Part shown: piece by piece, positions 8,316 to 18,131 of the stretch
Layout: each line of letters opens with the position of its first letter
How positions within the stretch are numbered: the stretch's first letter is position 1
DNA from: JALOLV01 sp046295175
GTDB lineage: Bacteria > Bacteroidota > Bacteroidia > Cytophagales > Spirosomataceae
Assembly (NCBI GenBank): GCA_046295175.1
Contig: JBKBNY010000008.1
Coordinates: 124,001 to 188,000 of the forward strand
DNA length: 64,000 bases
Reading direction: 5' to 3'
Notes under the pieces: generated by a model
Databases searched by the model: none
The model's input: only the letters and a program-made list of their open reading frames with translations
What the model was told of the DNA's origin: nothing
Made by a program: the position numbers and the translations under genes

Positions 8316-10709
8316 CTATTGAAACTCAAAATTATACGCCAACGATACAATCGGAGCGGCAAAAATTTGGAGTTTATAGCCTCTGTTGAGTCCGTTTTCG
8401 GTTCTGAAAAATACCGAATAGACATTTTTTCGACCATAAATATTATAGACCGTAAATGCCCAGTTTCCTTTATAACGACGGTTTTTCATGCTCGGATTGT
8501 AGATATTCCACGAAAAATCAAGGCGGTGATAATCCGGAATCCGTTTGTTGTTACGCTCGTCATAAAAAGGGTAAAAATTATTGAGGTAATTCACAAATCC
8601 AACTGGCTCGGTGTAAGGTCGGCCTCGGCTATACATAAAAGTAAAACTAAACGAATTATGCTGATTGACCGAAATATCTATCGAACTATTAAAACTATGC
8701 GGTCGGTCGTAATTTGACGGATACCAATTACCACTATTGACTTGCTCGATTGGATTTATACCTTCAAAAGTACGGTTAAATGTCCGTGAATAAGTATAAT
8801 TTACCCAGCCATTTAGTTTACCTTTTTTCTTCGATAACATCACCTCAACCCCATAAGATTTGCTGACACCCTGCACAATCTGGGTTTCGGGATATTTTTG
8901 TAAAAGAAAATCAGCTCCGGGTTTGTAATCTACCATATTTTCGGTAAATCGGTAATAGCCTTCGAGCGAAACCTCATAAATATCGTCTTTGAATGACTGA
9001 TAATAACCCGCCGAAACCAAACTACTGATTTGGGGTTTGATGTGCTGGTCGCTGGTTTTCCAACGAGAAGTTGGAATCGGCGTTGTGGTGTTCGATACAA
9101 TCTGCAAATACTGACGCATGAGATTGTAGCCGAATTTCAACGAAGTTTTTTCGTTGAGAGCATATCTGAGTCCAAAACGAGGCTCAAAACCACCATAAGA
9201 TTTCATTATTTTGCCCTTCGCAATCGCAATGGTATCTATTGCCGAAAAATCATCGCGTGGCTCACCCGCTTCATAATTACGGTAATCGTTTGGCCCCATC
9301 GCCATAAACCACGAATACCGCAAACCCACTGAAATCGCCAGTTTTTTAGAGATATTCCATTCATCATCGGCATACCAAGCCATTTCGTTGGCGTATTCGG
9401 TCGGGGTTGTAATATACTTCACACTTGGGCTGGCATTCGGAAAAAGCGTTCCGGGTTTGATGGTGTATTGAATAAAACTCAAACCTGATTCTATCTTATG
9501 ATTGGACAATTGATAATTCAAACTCGATTTAAGTTGTTTCTGAAACAAATTAGAAATCAGCTCAACCGAATTATCAGAATCTTTCTCAATCGTGGCTATT
9601 TCGGGCGTATAATCGGCAATGATTGCCGTGGTTTGAATATCTAACTTAGGATTTATCACATGTAGCCAACGCAACGAGCCATTGGTTGTTCCGTGTGTAA
9701 AATAGGTCGAAGTACCCACCACATTTGGCAAATTTGTCAATAATCCAGTTTTGAAATAATCGTAACTTCGATAACCCATTGCAGTGATGGTGTTTCGGTC
9801 ATTTACCCGCCAGAATGCCTTCAAAACTCCTTCTCCGAATTTTGATTTAATTCCTTTTAGTTCATCTGATACCAAGGGCAATAAAAAATCATTGAATGCC
9901 CCACGCCCCGCAAAGTAAATTCCGAGTTTGTCTTTGATAATCGGGGTTTCGAGCATCAAACGGTTCGATACCACACTTACGCCACCTTTGAGTTTAAACT
10001 TATCAAGGCTGGGGTTTTTGAGCGAAATATCCATGACCGAGGCCGCTCTTCCGCCATATCGGCCGGGTACATTTCCTTTGTATAAATCGAGATTTGAAAC
10101 GGCATCGGGCGGAAAAACCGAAAATAGCCCAAACATGTGCGTAGGATTGAAAATCGGGGTGTCATCCATCAAAATCAAGTTTTGGTCGGTTGTACCGCCA
10201 CGGATATTCACACCATTCGATGCTTCGCCCACGCTCGTAACCCCCGGTAGCATCTGGATTCCCCGTAATAAATCAACCTCACCAAAGGCCGCTGGTAGCC
10301 GCTGAAAAGTCTTGATATTTATCTGATTTACTCCTAAAAGTGGCTGTCGGACCGTCTGGTCGTAGCCTTTAGTTGTAATAACGACCTGCTCTAATTGGCT
10401 CTCGACACGCTCCAAAGCAATGTCAAAATCAAGGTTACTTTTTTGTGCCGGAATAAACTTTGAGACTGGCACATAACCCACAAACCTAACCGTAATAACG
10501 TGGTCGCCACCCACAACACGCACCAAAAACCTACCTTTTGCATCGGTTTTGACTCCTTGAAGACTCTTATTGCGGTCGATGATGACGGTAGCACCTTCGA
10601 GCGGTGTGTTGCTACTCGAATCTCGCACTACGCCACTGATTGCGTAGATTTGAGCGAAGACATCGGAACTTAGCAAAAGTAGAAATATGTAAAATATAGC
10701 TTTTTTCAT
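8316..10709 (-). CDS. TonB-dependent outer-membrane receptor with carboxypeptidase-like regulatory domain
   Basis: 797 residues with signal peptide MKKAIFYIFLLLLSSDVFA. A CarboxypepD-reg-like domain follows at about 20-105 (ISGVVRDSSSNTPLEGATVI), then a plug domain (about 115-225; RGIQMLPGVTSVGEASNGV, then VNIRGGTTDQNLILMDD) and a 22-strand type barrel ending in a terminal aromatic residue (SLAYNFEFQ). It imports a substrate, probably an oligosaccharide or chelate, using TonB energy. It follows the DUF4249 gene by 4 bp, the usual pairing of this receptor type, and the GH31 gene before that. It is distinct from SusC at 22425: shorter, and with DUF4249 rather than SusD as partner. The substrate is inferred from the neighbouring glycosidases only. 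Confidence 0.93.
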   Translation of the reverse strand: MKKAIFYIFLLLLSSDVFAQIYAISGVVRDSSSNTPLEGATVIIDRNKSLQGVKTDAKGRFLVRVVGGDHVITVRFVGYVPVSKFIPAQKSNLDFDIALERVESQLEQVVITTKGYDQTVRQPLLGVNQINIKTFQRLPAAFGEVDLLRGIQMLPGVTSVGEASNGVNIRGGTTDQNLILMDDTPIFNPTHMFGLFSVFPPDAVSNLDLYKGNVPGRYGGRAASVMDISLKNPSLDKFKLKGGVSVVSNRLMLETPIIKDKLGIYFAGRGAFNDFLLPLVSDELKGIKSKFGEGVLKAFWRVNDRNTITAMGYRSYDYFKTGLLTNLPNVVGTSTYFTHGTTNGSLRWLHVINPKLDIQTTAIIADYTPEIATIEKDSDNSVELISNLFQKQLKSSLNYQLSNHKIESGLSFIQYTIKPGTLFPNASPSVKYITTPTEYANEMAWYADDEWNISKKLAISVGLRYSWFMAMGPNDYRNYEAGEPRDDFSAIDTIAIAKGKIMKSYGGFEPRFGLRYALNEKTSLKFGYNLMRQYLQIVSNTTTPIPTSRWKTSDQHIKPQISSLVSAGYYQSFKDDIYEVSLEGYYRFTENMVDYKPGADFLLQKYPETQIVQGVSKSYGVEVMLSKKKGKLNGWVNYTYSRTFNRTFEGINPIEQVNSGNWYPSNYDRPHSFNSSIDISVNQHNSFSFTFMYSRGRPYTEPVGFVNYLNNFYPFYDERNNKRIPDYHRLDFSWNIYNPSMKNRRYKGNWAFTVYNIYGRKNVYSVFFRTENGLNRGYKLQIFAAPIVSLAYNFEFQ

Positions 10710-10713
10710 GATT

Positions 10714-11925
10714 TTATTTGATTTCCCAACCTGCGGGTCTTAGAGGTGTGCGTGTAAGACTTCTTTTACAAATTGCCAACGGAATATCTCCGCGGTCGCC
10801 GCTTGGGTCTTCAGGCTGTGGCAAACGGTTGGTGATTGTCGTGAATAAACCATTCAAACGCCCTCCTTCGGCAGTTTTGCGGGTAATCATGTACCTTTTC
10901 TCACTCACCGACGAAACCGAAAAATACCCCAAAACCAGTTCTTTGCTATCTTTTACGTTGATAACATTACTTTTGATTGGAGCAGGAGGGGTATCGGCCA
11001 AGGTGCCAGTATTGACCGATTGGTCTTGAATCAATTTAAAATACCGATAGGCATTCGGAGTCAGCGACATTTGCTGAATACTCACCAGACATTGATTTGA
11101 CTGGTATAGCGGAATCTGAGCTACTAATTTATTCTTTTGGGGTTGTCCGTCGGTATAAATATCCGAGAAAATGTTAATCTCCGAGCTATAAAAAATATCC
11201 CAGCAGAGGCTTCCGCAGATGTAATCGTATTCGTTATTGCCGGGTAAGGTCAAATCTCGGTAACAATCGCCCGTTTCGCCGTTTTCGGTTTCGTACAAAT
11301 TATAGCGGGCTTGCTTGCAGGTCTCGCAATACTTTTGGGTTTCCCAAAGCACCCAACGCCAACGATAAAAATTCTTCATGTTGGGTATCTCATCGAAATC
11401 AATATAGACATCGTTCGAAGAGATTCTTTCGTTGCCACCTCCGTATTTTTTAACGCCAGTTTTATTGAATTCATCATAAATTCGGGTAATCGGAGCAACT
11501 GGGAGCATCGTTTCTATCGAAGATTCATAGATTTTACCATTATTGATGGTCTGAAACCAAAGCTGATAAGTATCGCCAACTTTTGCTTTGAATGATGCTG
11601 GCAAATAGTAATACCCCGCATCGACTTCTTGTAGCGGAATGCTTTCTTTTCTGTTTACAATCAGTTTTACGTTGGCATTAGAAACCGGAAATGCCGTTTT
11701 GGTACGGGCAACAATCGTCGAAGTAAACTCCGTGCTTGTGTACTGGGCATCGTCGGGAGTTCGGACAATCTGTACAAATTGCGGCTCATTCAAATCGGTG
11801 ATTGTACCATCTACCAAAACGTAGCCCCTGTCGGTTACAATATCAATTTTATAAGTATCTACACAAGCTCCAAAAACTAAGCACAGACAAACAAAACCGA
11901 TGATATGTTTTTTATTGAATTTCAT
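10714..11925 (-). CDS. DUF4249 outer-membrane lipoprotein, partner of the adjacent TonB receptor
   Basis: 403 residues. The N-terminal lipoprotein signal ends LVFGAC, with Cys at about residue 21. The pattern that follows is typical of DUF4249: a beta-sandwich opening (VDTYKIDIVTDRGYVLVDG), then VQIVRTPD, then an extended region with CETCKQARYNLYE and CGSLCWDIFY, whose cysteines could form disulphides outside the cytoplasm. DUF4249 proteins usually sit next to TonB receptors and are thought to act as substrate-binding or lid partners, like SusD, but biochemical evidence is scarce. The gene sits 3 bp after the GH31 stop and 4 bp before the receptor start, so the three genes should form one operon. 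Confidence 0.88.
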   Translation of the reverse strand: MKFNKKHIIGFVCLCLVFGACVDTYKIDIVTDRGYVLVDGTITDLNEPQFVQIVRTPDDAQYTSTEFTSTIVARTKTAFPVSNANVKLIVNRKESIPLQEVDAGYYYLPASFKAKVGDTYQLWFQTINNGKIYESSIETMLPVAPITRIYDEFNKTGVKKYGGGNERISSNDVYIDFDEIPNMKNFYRWRWVLWETQKYCETCKQARYNLYETENGETGDCYRDLTLPGNNEYDYICGSLCWDIFYSSEINIFSDIYTDGQPQKNKLVAQIPLYQSNQCLVSIQQMSLTPNAYRYFKLIQDQSVNTGTLADTPPAPIKSNVINVKDSKELVLGYFSVSSVSEKRYMITRKTAEGGRLNGLFTTITNRLPQPEDPSGDRGDIPLAICKRSLTRTPLRPAGWEIK

Positions 11926-11928
11926 GTT

Positions 11929-14688
11929 TTATTCAATCACAATTTTCTTTGAAATAATCTGTCCTAAATCGTTCTTTAATCGCACCACAAATACACCGCT
12001 AAGGTTTTTAGGATTCCATTTGTGATTCAATTCTTCGTCTTTTGTCAATCGTCCGAACTTGTGTTCGTAAATCGTAGCTCCCGTAGTACTGATTATTTCT
12101 AAGGTATAATCGGCTATTTTTGTGGTAATTGCTCGAATCTCAATATCCGAATTTGCACGGCTCGGATTTGGATAAATTTGTAGCGAATTCTGCACTTCGT
12201 CTTCGGTCGAGGTAACAATCAATAAACCCTCACGAATGACCGTCACACGGCTCGTGTTATTGCAGTTCCACGAATACCGAACCGATAGCACCTTATTGTT
12301 GAGGTCATAAAACGCCACATTGTCTTTATTGAATTCTTCAAGCCTCAAAACAATCGGAACCGTCTGATTATCAACCAATACCGATTTTGGCAAAGACGTA
12401 AGATTGATAAACTCTACCGTCATCGAGCGATTCGCCAAGCCCGCATCGAAGGTTTTGGTTCGTTTTGCTTCAAATCGTAGCGTATCTCGTGTGGTATTAC
12501 CGGTAAATTCTAATAATTCAAAACGCTGATTGGTTAACGAATTTGGGTCTTTACCGTCATCGTGGAACATCGTAAATGAGCCTTTGGCAACCGATATATC
12601 CTGAAAAAACTTCACCTTTAAGCTATCGGATGTGTATAAATCGGTAGATGTCTTGGCCGACCTCGCCATCGGAACCAAACTTCCTGCTTTTGCAAAAACC
12701 GGAATGTTGTTTACGTTTACGTTCTCAAAAATATTTTTATCGCCATCATAAAGACGATTTGTCCAGAAATTAAACCATTTACCTTTGGGCAGAACTACTT
12801 TACGCACCAACATTCCGTAAAGGAAAATCGGGGCAACTACCAGATTCTCTCCGAAAAAATATTGGTCATTGATATTAGCATTGGTCGTTGATAAATCGAA
12901 ATAATCCATCGACATACAAATCGGGCGGCCCATCCTGCTATTCTGATACGCCAAAGTGTAAGTGTAGGGCAGTAATTCGTAGCGGATTCTGATGTATCGT
13001 TTCACAATATCAATAAACGGCTGATTCAGAAAATACGGCTCGGTATTAGACCTATTTCCGTTCATTTTCATAATAGGCGAAAAAGTCGCAAACTGATACC
13101 AACGCATGTCTAATTCTTCGTCTTTTTCTCTTTCGGCGGTATTAAATCCTCCGATGTCGGCGTGCATATAAGCCAAACCCGAAAAACCCGCATGAAGCAT
13201 CATTGGCACTTGTAGCTTCATACTCGACCAAAAACGCATTGGGTTTCCGCTCCACGGCAATGCACCGTATCGTTGCGAACCCGCCCAAGCCGAACGAACC
13301 ATATTAAAAACTCGTTTGTCGGGCGAAACCCTGCGACTATTCTCAAATACATTTTTTGCCCAAACGAGCGAATACAAGTTATGCACTTGAGACGCCGTGC
13401 CGTTTGGATGCACATAGCTATCGGGATGTTCCTGCGGTTCGATTTTATCATCTACCCATCCATTAACTCCTTGATTGATAAGGTTTTCGTAGATTTTACC
13501 GAGCCAATTTCGAGTTTGTGGTTTAAAAATATCTATCAATGCGTAATTTCCTTCAAACCACTGAAATCGTCCAGTACGATTCGTCGCCATGTCTTTTGTC
13601 AAATACCCAAGCGAATCTGCCAGTTTGAAATTAAAAGATTTCTCGCTCATGAATGAGTCGTTTGTCAAGACTGTTTTAACGCCTTTTGCGGCCAAATCCT
13701 TCATCATTTGGGTAGGATTCGGAAACCTATCTTTTGCCCAATCTAAATTTCCGATTGTAGAATCTGCACCGTACCAATACCGATTTAGAATCATTACATC
13801 TAACGGAAAACCCTGCGATTGCAGCCTATTTACCACATCTTTCACTTCGGTTTCAGACCTGTAGCCGTATTTAGACTGGATATACCCCAAAGCCCAGCGA
13901 GGCGGTAGCGGCTGCCGACCCGTCAGTAATGTATAGTTTTGCAGGATTTCGTCATTTGACTCTCCGTTGATTAAGTAGTAAGACCATCTTGCGGTATTTA
14001 GCACTTCGGCTTCGATTTTGGTCGAATCAGATGCTCCCAGAAATAACCGCATCGAATTGGGCTGATTGCTATCAAAAAATAATCCGAATTTGTGTGATGA
14101 AACCACAAACGGAACATTGACATTTTGGGTCAGGCCAGTAGTAAAACCGTAGGTATCTTCATAATAACCAGGGCGATGAGTATTGTAGAAATCTACTCCT
14201 CGACGAGCTAAATTGACATCGGCAACACGCCCACCTGAACCATGAAAAACATCTTCTGGATTAATCTTAAACGAAATATAAAGCGAATCTCTCGACATTC
14301 TCAAACCACCATCTTCTTTGATTTTAATACCTTTTGCGGTCTTTAGGGCTATACTAAGTGGTTTTTTGGTGATTTCGAGCGAGCATTTATCCGAAAGAAT
14401 TTCGATAGTGTTGGTTTGTTCAATAACTTGATTTACAAAGGTTTGTGGTTTTAAAACCACACAATAAGAAGAGTCGGATGAGGCTCCGTTGGTAGCTACC
14501 AGCTGAACCCTAAAAATACCACTGGCATAGGATTGTATCAGCAGGTCGGCTTTTGTGCCTTTGATACGAAGATGGGTTGTGTTTTTGGAATAGCTGACAA
14601 AATCGCCTGCATTTTGCGAAAAACCCGAATAGTTTAACAACAAAAATGCAACGACAGATACCGTCCACCAAGTTTTGAATGGTTTCAC
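11929..14688 (-). CDS. GH31-family alpha-glycosidase exported by the type IX secretion system
   Basis: 919 residues with a signal peptide (residues 1-25, ending SGFSQ) and an N-terminal GH31 beta-sandwich (30-260). The catalytic barrel starts near PRWALGYIQSKYGYRSE. The nucleophile region reads NGWVDDKIEPQEHP (about 408-421), where most GH31 enzymes have W-x-D-M-N-E; Asp is kept but MN is replaced. The acid/base region has HADIGGF, and MKMNGNRSNTEP follows. Residues 835-919 are a T9SS C-terminal domain (LQIYPNPSRANSDIEIRA). It probably releases glucose or xylose from alpha-linked oligosaccharides at the cell surface. The reading frame begins with GTG at 14688; no ATG fits the signal peptide. 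Exact specificity cannot be read from sequence. Confidence 0.9.
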   Translation of the reverse strand: MKPFKTWWTVSVVAFLLLNYSGFSQNAGDFVSYSKNTTHLRIKGTKADLLIQSYASGIFRVQLVATNGASSDSSYCVVLKPQTFVNQVIEQTNTIEILSDKCSLEITKKPLSIALKTAKGIKIKEDGGLRMSRDSLYISFKINPEDVFHGSGGRVADVNLARRGVDFYNTHRPGYYEDTYGFTTGLTQNVNVPFVVSSHKFGLFFDSNQPNSMRLFLGASDSTKIEAEVLNTARWSYYLINGESNDEILQNYTLLTGRQPLPPRWALGYIQSKYGYRSETEVKDVVNRLQSQGFPLDVMILNRYWYGADSTIGNLDWAKDRFPNPTQMMKDLAAKGVKTVLTNDSFMSEKSFNFKLADSLGYLTKDMATNRTGRFQWFEGNYALIDIFKPQTRNWLGKIYENLINQGVNGWVDDKIEPQEHPDSYVHPNGTASQVHNLYSLVWAKNVFENSRRVSPDKRVFNMVRSAWAGSQRYGALPWSGNPMRFWSSMKLQVPMMLHAGFSGLAYMHADIGGFNTAEREKDEELDMRWYQFATFSPIMKMNGNRSNTEPYFLNQPFIDIVKRYIRIRYELLPYTYTLAYQNSRMGRPICMSMDYFDLSTTNANINDQYFFGENLVVAPIFLYGMLVRKVVLPKGKWFNFWTNRLYDGDKNIFENVNVNNIPVFAKAGSLVPMARSAKTSTDLYTSDSLKVKFFQDISVAKGSFTMFHDDGKDPNSLTNQRFELLEFTGNTTRDTLRFEAKRTKTFDAGLANRSMTVEFINLTSLPKSVLVDNQTVPIVLRLEEFNKDNVAFYDLNNKVLSVRYSWNCNNTSRVTVIREGLLIVTSTEDEVQNSLQIYPNPSRANSDIEIRAITTKIADYTLEIISTTGATIYEHKFGRLTKDEELNHKWNPKNLSGVFVVRLKNDLGQIISKKIVIE

Positions 14689-14747
14689 TTCTTTGGTTGT
14701 TTAAAGTTTTAAGTATAGCTTTTAAGGAGGATTATCTGGGATTCTGT

Positions 14748-14787
14748 ACAATTGAGGCACGTCTGGTCTGAGACGTGCCTCAATTGT
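14748..14787 (-). terminator. perfect 17-bp hairpin between UnbV gene 2 and GH31 gene
   Basis: ACAATTGAGGCACGTCT (14748-14764) and AGACGTGCCTCAATTGT (14771-14787) pair perfectly around a 6-nt loop. The right arm touches the stop codon of the UnbV gene. No T-run follows on the minus strand, so it may stabilise an mRNA 3' end or be a REP-type element rather than a classical terminator. It marks the boundary between the two halves of the glycan region. Confidence 0.65.
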
Positions 14788-17700
14788 TATTTCAAAGCGT
14801 AAACCTTTGGAGGTTTATTATTCACTAAATTAATGATACACTTTTTGCCTCCGAGTGTAATCGGACTGATTTGTTTTAATTCTCCATCAACTCTGTACCC
14901 ACTTTTAGAATCTAAAACGGCTGTAAACTGCCCTTTCCCTTTGTTTATCAGAATCTTACCTTTGAAGGCATCTAACCTCGAAAACTGCGGGATAAAATGA
15001 AAATTGTTGCCCCCAAGGATAATGTCTTTGAGACCGTCGCCGTTCAAATCAGTACAATAAGTGGCATTTATACAAGAAAACTGAGCCTCGATTGGCAACT
15101 CAACCACCGTAAATTTGCCTTTGCCGTCGTTGATGGCCACACAAGATTTCTGGTAATCTACTTTCTTGACCAAACTCTTCTCTAAAACATCATCATCAAA
15201 CAAATCTTCGATGTTCTTCTTGGCATACTCTGAATGCTTCAAGCTCTCTTTTTTAAGTGCCGGAAACTGCTCCATCATGTCACGTTTCAGAAAAACCGGT
15301 GAGTCTTTGCCACCAACAGTCTTGGTCATTACTTTATCGAGATTTCCGTTACCATCAAAATCACTCACCCAAAGTTTTATTGGGTTTTCGGCATTGGCAT
15401 GTAGCATAAAGTTATCGCCAATATTGCCCAAAACCAAGTCTAAATCGTTGTCGTTATCAATATCTACTGCCTCTACTCTACCCCAAAAACCATTGAGGTT
15501 TTCGAGTCCCGAAGCCAATTTTTCAAACTTATTGTTTCGATAAGTCAATACAACTGGCGACATCCAATCTCCAACGACAACCAACTCTTTTTTACCATCA
15601 GCGTTGATGTCTTGCCAAGTGGCATCTCTAACCATCCCCAATTCTTGAATCTCTTTCTGATTGACGGTTACAAAAGTGCCATCACCATTATTTTTGAAAA
15701 AGAAACTCGGCGGATTTAAGCCGTATTGCTTCGAGACACTTCTACTCCCCACAAAAAGGTCAATATCGCCATCGCCATCAAAATCATGCGGTGCTACTAC
15801 CGACGTATTCATACCATCACGAGGCAGTGCCTTCTCTTTGAAAGTGAAATTTCCTTTACCGTCATTCAGATACAAACGGTCGTCTAAACCTCTTTCACCT
15901 GCCGTAATTTCGTTTCCGCCCGAACCTACATACAAATCTAAATCGCCATCTTTATCGGCATCAAAAAACTCGGCAGCAGTGTCTTCGTGGTATTTGAATT
16001 TCTCAAAAACTGCTTGTTCCGATTTTTGGAACGAATTACCGCTTTGAATGTATAGCTGCCCTGCTTGAACAGTTGCCCCACAAATGTAAATATCGTCTTT
16101 GCCATCGCCATTCACATCACCGATGGCCGCCTTTGGGCCTTCGGATGAAAGTTTAACTGGGATATTGCGTTCGTCGTAAAAATCCTCAAATTCATTCTCT
16201 TTATGGGCATCAAATGGCGTGACGATAGCATCACCCAACATCGAGCCTAAAGGCTGAAATTTGAAACCAGAGCCTTTTTGTGCCTCTTTAATAGATAACG
16301 TATGACTCTTGTTTATTGCTGGATTTTTGAGGATTGTTACTCGCCCATCATTCCATCTGATTTGTACCGAATCAACTTTCTGTGCCTTGCCAAGTCCAAC
16401 AGTGATTGGATACTCGGTACTCGACTGAAACCCTCTCGATGGCATTACGTAGCGGCTCAAAATCTGATTATCGGCATAAACTCTTAGCTCGGTACCAATC
16501 GCAAAAGTGTTTTGCCCCTCGCCTTTGAGATTAAATTTGATGAAATGATTTTCTTTATTTTTTTCGGAATGATTGCGATAAATAAAAGCCTTTTGATTGA
16601 CATTATTGACGATTAAATCCAAATCTCCGTCATTATCCAAATCGGCATACGCGGCTCCATTCGAGAACGATGGCTCAGTAAAACCGAAACTTTCGGCGGC
16701 TTCATCAAATTTCAGATTGCCTTTGTTATGAAAGAAATTATTAACAATCGGTCGCGATGGCATATTGCTCAAAATCGCTTCAAAACTCTTCTTCTCGCCC
16801 GATAGAACCATCTCTTGCGAGACCTCATTGGCAAAGAAATCAATAAAATCTTGGTCGATTACATCGTGATAAATACCATTACAAACATAAATATCGGTTT
16901 TGGCATCATTATCGGCATCAAACATCAACGCCCCCCAACTCCAATCGCTGGCAGCAACTCCACTCAAACACGAAATCTCACTGTAAGTTCCGTCTTGGTT
17001 ATTGAGTTGTAAGGCATTTTGTTGGTATTGATTCGAGAAACCTTTTTGTTGTTTTAGTTTAAAAACGTAATGATTCTCAAAAGAAGTCGTTGTCTTCAAT
17101 CGAGTCTCATCGCGAGGCAACATATCCGTCGTGAAGATTTCCGAATAGCCATCGTTATTGACATCGGCCATATCAGACCCCATCGAAGCTAAGCTCGTAT
17201 GTCCAATTCGGCTTTCGATTTCTTCGGTAAATTTCCCGTTTCGTTGATTGATATAGAGGTAATCTTTCTCAAAAAAATCATTTGAAACATAAATATCAGG
17301 ATAGCCATCGTTATTCACATCGCCGACGGTTACACCCAGCCCAAAACCTATCAAACTACCGTAAATACCCGCATCTTCGCTCACATCCACAAAGCGGCTG
17401 TTATCATTCCGAAGCAATTTATCGCCACCACCTTTCAAAAAGTCTTTAACAGGCCAATCTTTGGCTCTTAAATCACGGTTGTTGTCATAATTAAGCGTAT
17501 TGACCGGAATAAAACTATTATTGAGAATATAGCAATCCAAATCTCCATCTAAATCATAATCGAAGAATGCGGCATGGGTCGTATAGCCATCTTCATCGAG
17601 ACCGTACTCTTTGGCTTTTTCGGTAAATGTCATATTACCGTTATTGATAAAAAGCGAGTTTCCACGTTTTTTGGTTCGTTTGTCTATGCCAGCATTACAC

Positions 17701-18095
17701 ACATAAATATCGAGCAAATTATCGTGGTTAATATCAACCATCACCACGCCCGTACTCCATTTGGCACTATCGGCTACACCTGCTTTTGAGGTAATATCTT
17801 CAAACTGAAAATTGCCTTTGTTGAGATAGAGTTTGTTTGACCCCATATTGGAGGTCATATAAACATCCGAAAGCCCATCATTATTAATATCGCCAATGGC
17901 CACTCCTGCACCATTGTAGAAGTTTCGGTAATTAAAGATATTAAAATCGGCGTCATTAACTACTTTATTCTCAAAATCAATCCCTGAATTTTCGACCAAC
18001 TCAAATAACCCACCCGATTTCTTTTTAGAGCAAGCATATAAGCCTAATATCATCACCGTCAGAATCGTCGGTAGGATAATATATTTATTTTTCAT
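14787..18095 (-). CDS. giant FG-GAP/VCBS repeat lipoprotein with UnbV (ASPIC) domain, copy 2
   Basis: About 1102 residues, a paralogue of the protein at 4876-8253 with the same order: lipoprotein signal (LGLYAC), FG-GAP block (IGDINNDGLSDVYM, VDINHDNLLDIYVC, DLDGDLDCYI), UnbV domain at about 526-580 (NTFAIGTELRVYADN, then RGFQSSTEYPITVGLG), and a second FG-GAP block (AIGDVNGDGKDDIYIC, DFDGDGDIDLFVG, ending LKQISPITLGGKKCI). I chose the ATG at 18095 (MKNKYI) over an upstream in-frame ATG because the lipoprotein signal then begins properly. The gene follows GH97 after 36 bp. It is predicted to be an outer-membrane, possibly surface-exposed, Ca-binding protein; its function is unknown. Unlike copy 1 it lacks the palindromic insertion. 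Confidence 0.88.
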   Translation of the reverse strand: MKNKYIILPTILTVMILGLYACSKKKSGGLFELVENSGIDFENKVVNDADFNIFNYRNFYNGAGVAIGDINNDGLSDVYMTSNMGSNKLYLNKGNFQFEDITSKAGVADSAKWSTGVVMVDINHDNLLDIYVCNAGIDKRTKKRGNSLFINNGNMTFTEKAKEYGLDEDGYTTHAAFFDYDLDGDLDCYILNNSFIPVNTLNYDNNRDLRAKDWPVKDFLKGGGDKLLRNDNSRFVDVSEDAGIYGSLIGFGLGVTVGDVNNDGYPDIYVSNDFFEKDYLYINQRNGKFTEEIESRIGHTSLASMGSDMADVNNDGYSEIFTTDMLPRDETRLKTTTSFENHYVFKLKQQKGFSNQYQQNALQLNNQDGTYSEISCLSGVAASDWSWGALMFDADNDAKTDIYVCNGIYHDVIDQDFIDFFANEVSQEMVLSGEKKSFEAILSNMPSRPIVNNFFHNKGNLKFDEAAESFGFTEPSFSNGAAYADLDNDGDLDLIVNNVNQKAFIYRNHSEKNKENHFIKFNLKGEGQNTFAIGTELRVYADNQILSRYVMPSRGFQSSTEYPITVGLGKAQKVDSVQIRWNDGRVTILKNPAINKSHTLSIKEAQKGSGFKFQPLGSMLGDAIVTPFDAHKENEFEDFYDERNIPVKLSSEGPKAAIGDVNGDGKDDIYICGATVQAGQLYIQSGNSFQKSEQAVFEKFKYHEDTAAEFFDADKDGDLDLYVGSGGNEITAGERGLDDRLYLNDGKGNFTFKEKALPRDGMNTSVVAPHDFDGDGDIDLFVGSRSVSKQYGLNPPSFFFKNNGDGTFVTVNQKEIQELGMVRDATWQDINADGKKELVVVGDWMSPVVLTYRNNKFEKLASGLENLNGFWGRVEAVDIDNDNDLDLVLGNIGDNFMLHANAENPIKLWVSDFDGNGNLDKVMTKTVGGKDSPVFLKRDMMEQFPALKKESLKHSEYAKKNIEDLFDDDVLEKSLVKKVDYQKSCVAINDGKGKFTVVELPIEAQFSCINATYCTDLNGDGLKDIILGGNNFHFIPQFSRLDAFKGKILINKGKGQFTAVLDSKSGYRVDGELKQISPITLGGKKCIINLVNNKPPKVYALK

Positions 18096-18131
18096 TTTAT
18101 AGAATTTGCAATCCCACACTGGTAGGATTTT

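Noticed and set aside
5441..17789. Many antisense frames of 60-130 codons inside the UnbV, TonB receptor and glycosidase genes
   Set aside because: They mirror the codon pattern of the minus-strand genes, have no domains, and overlap well-supported proteins.
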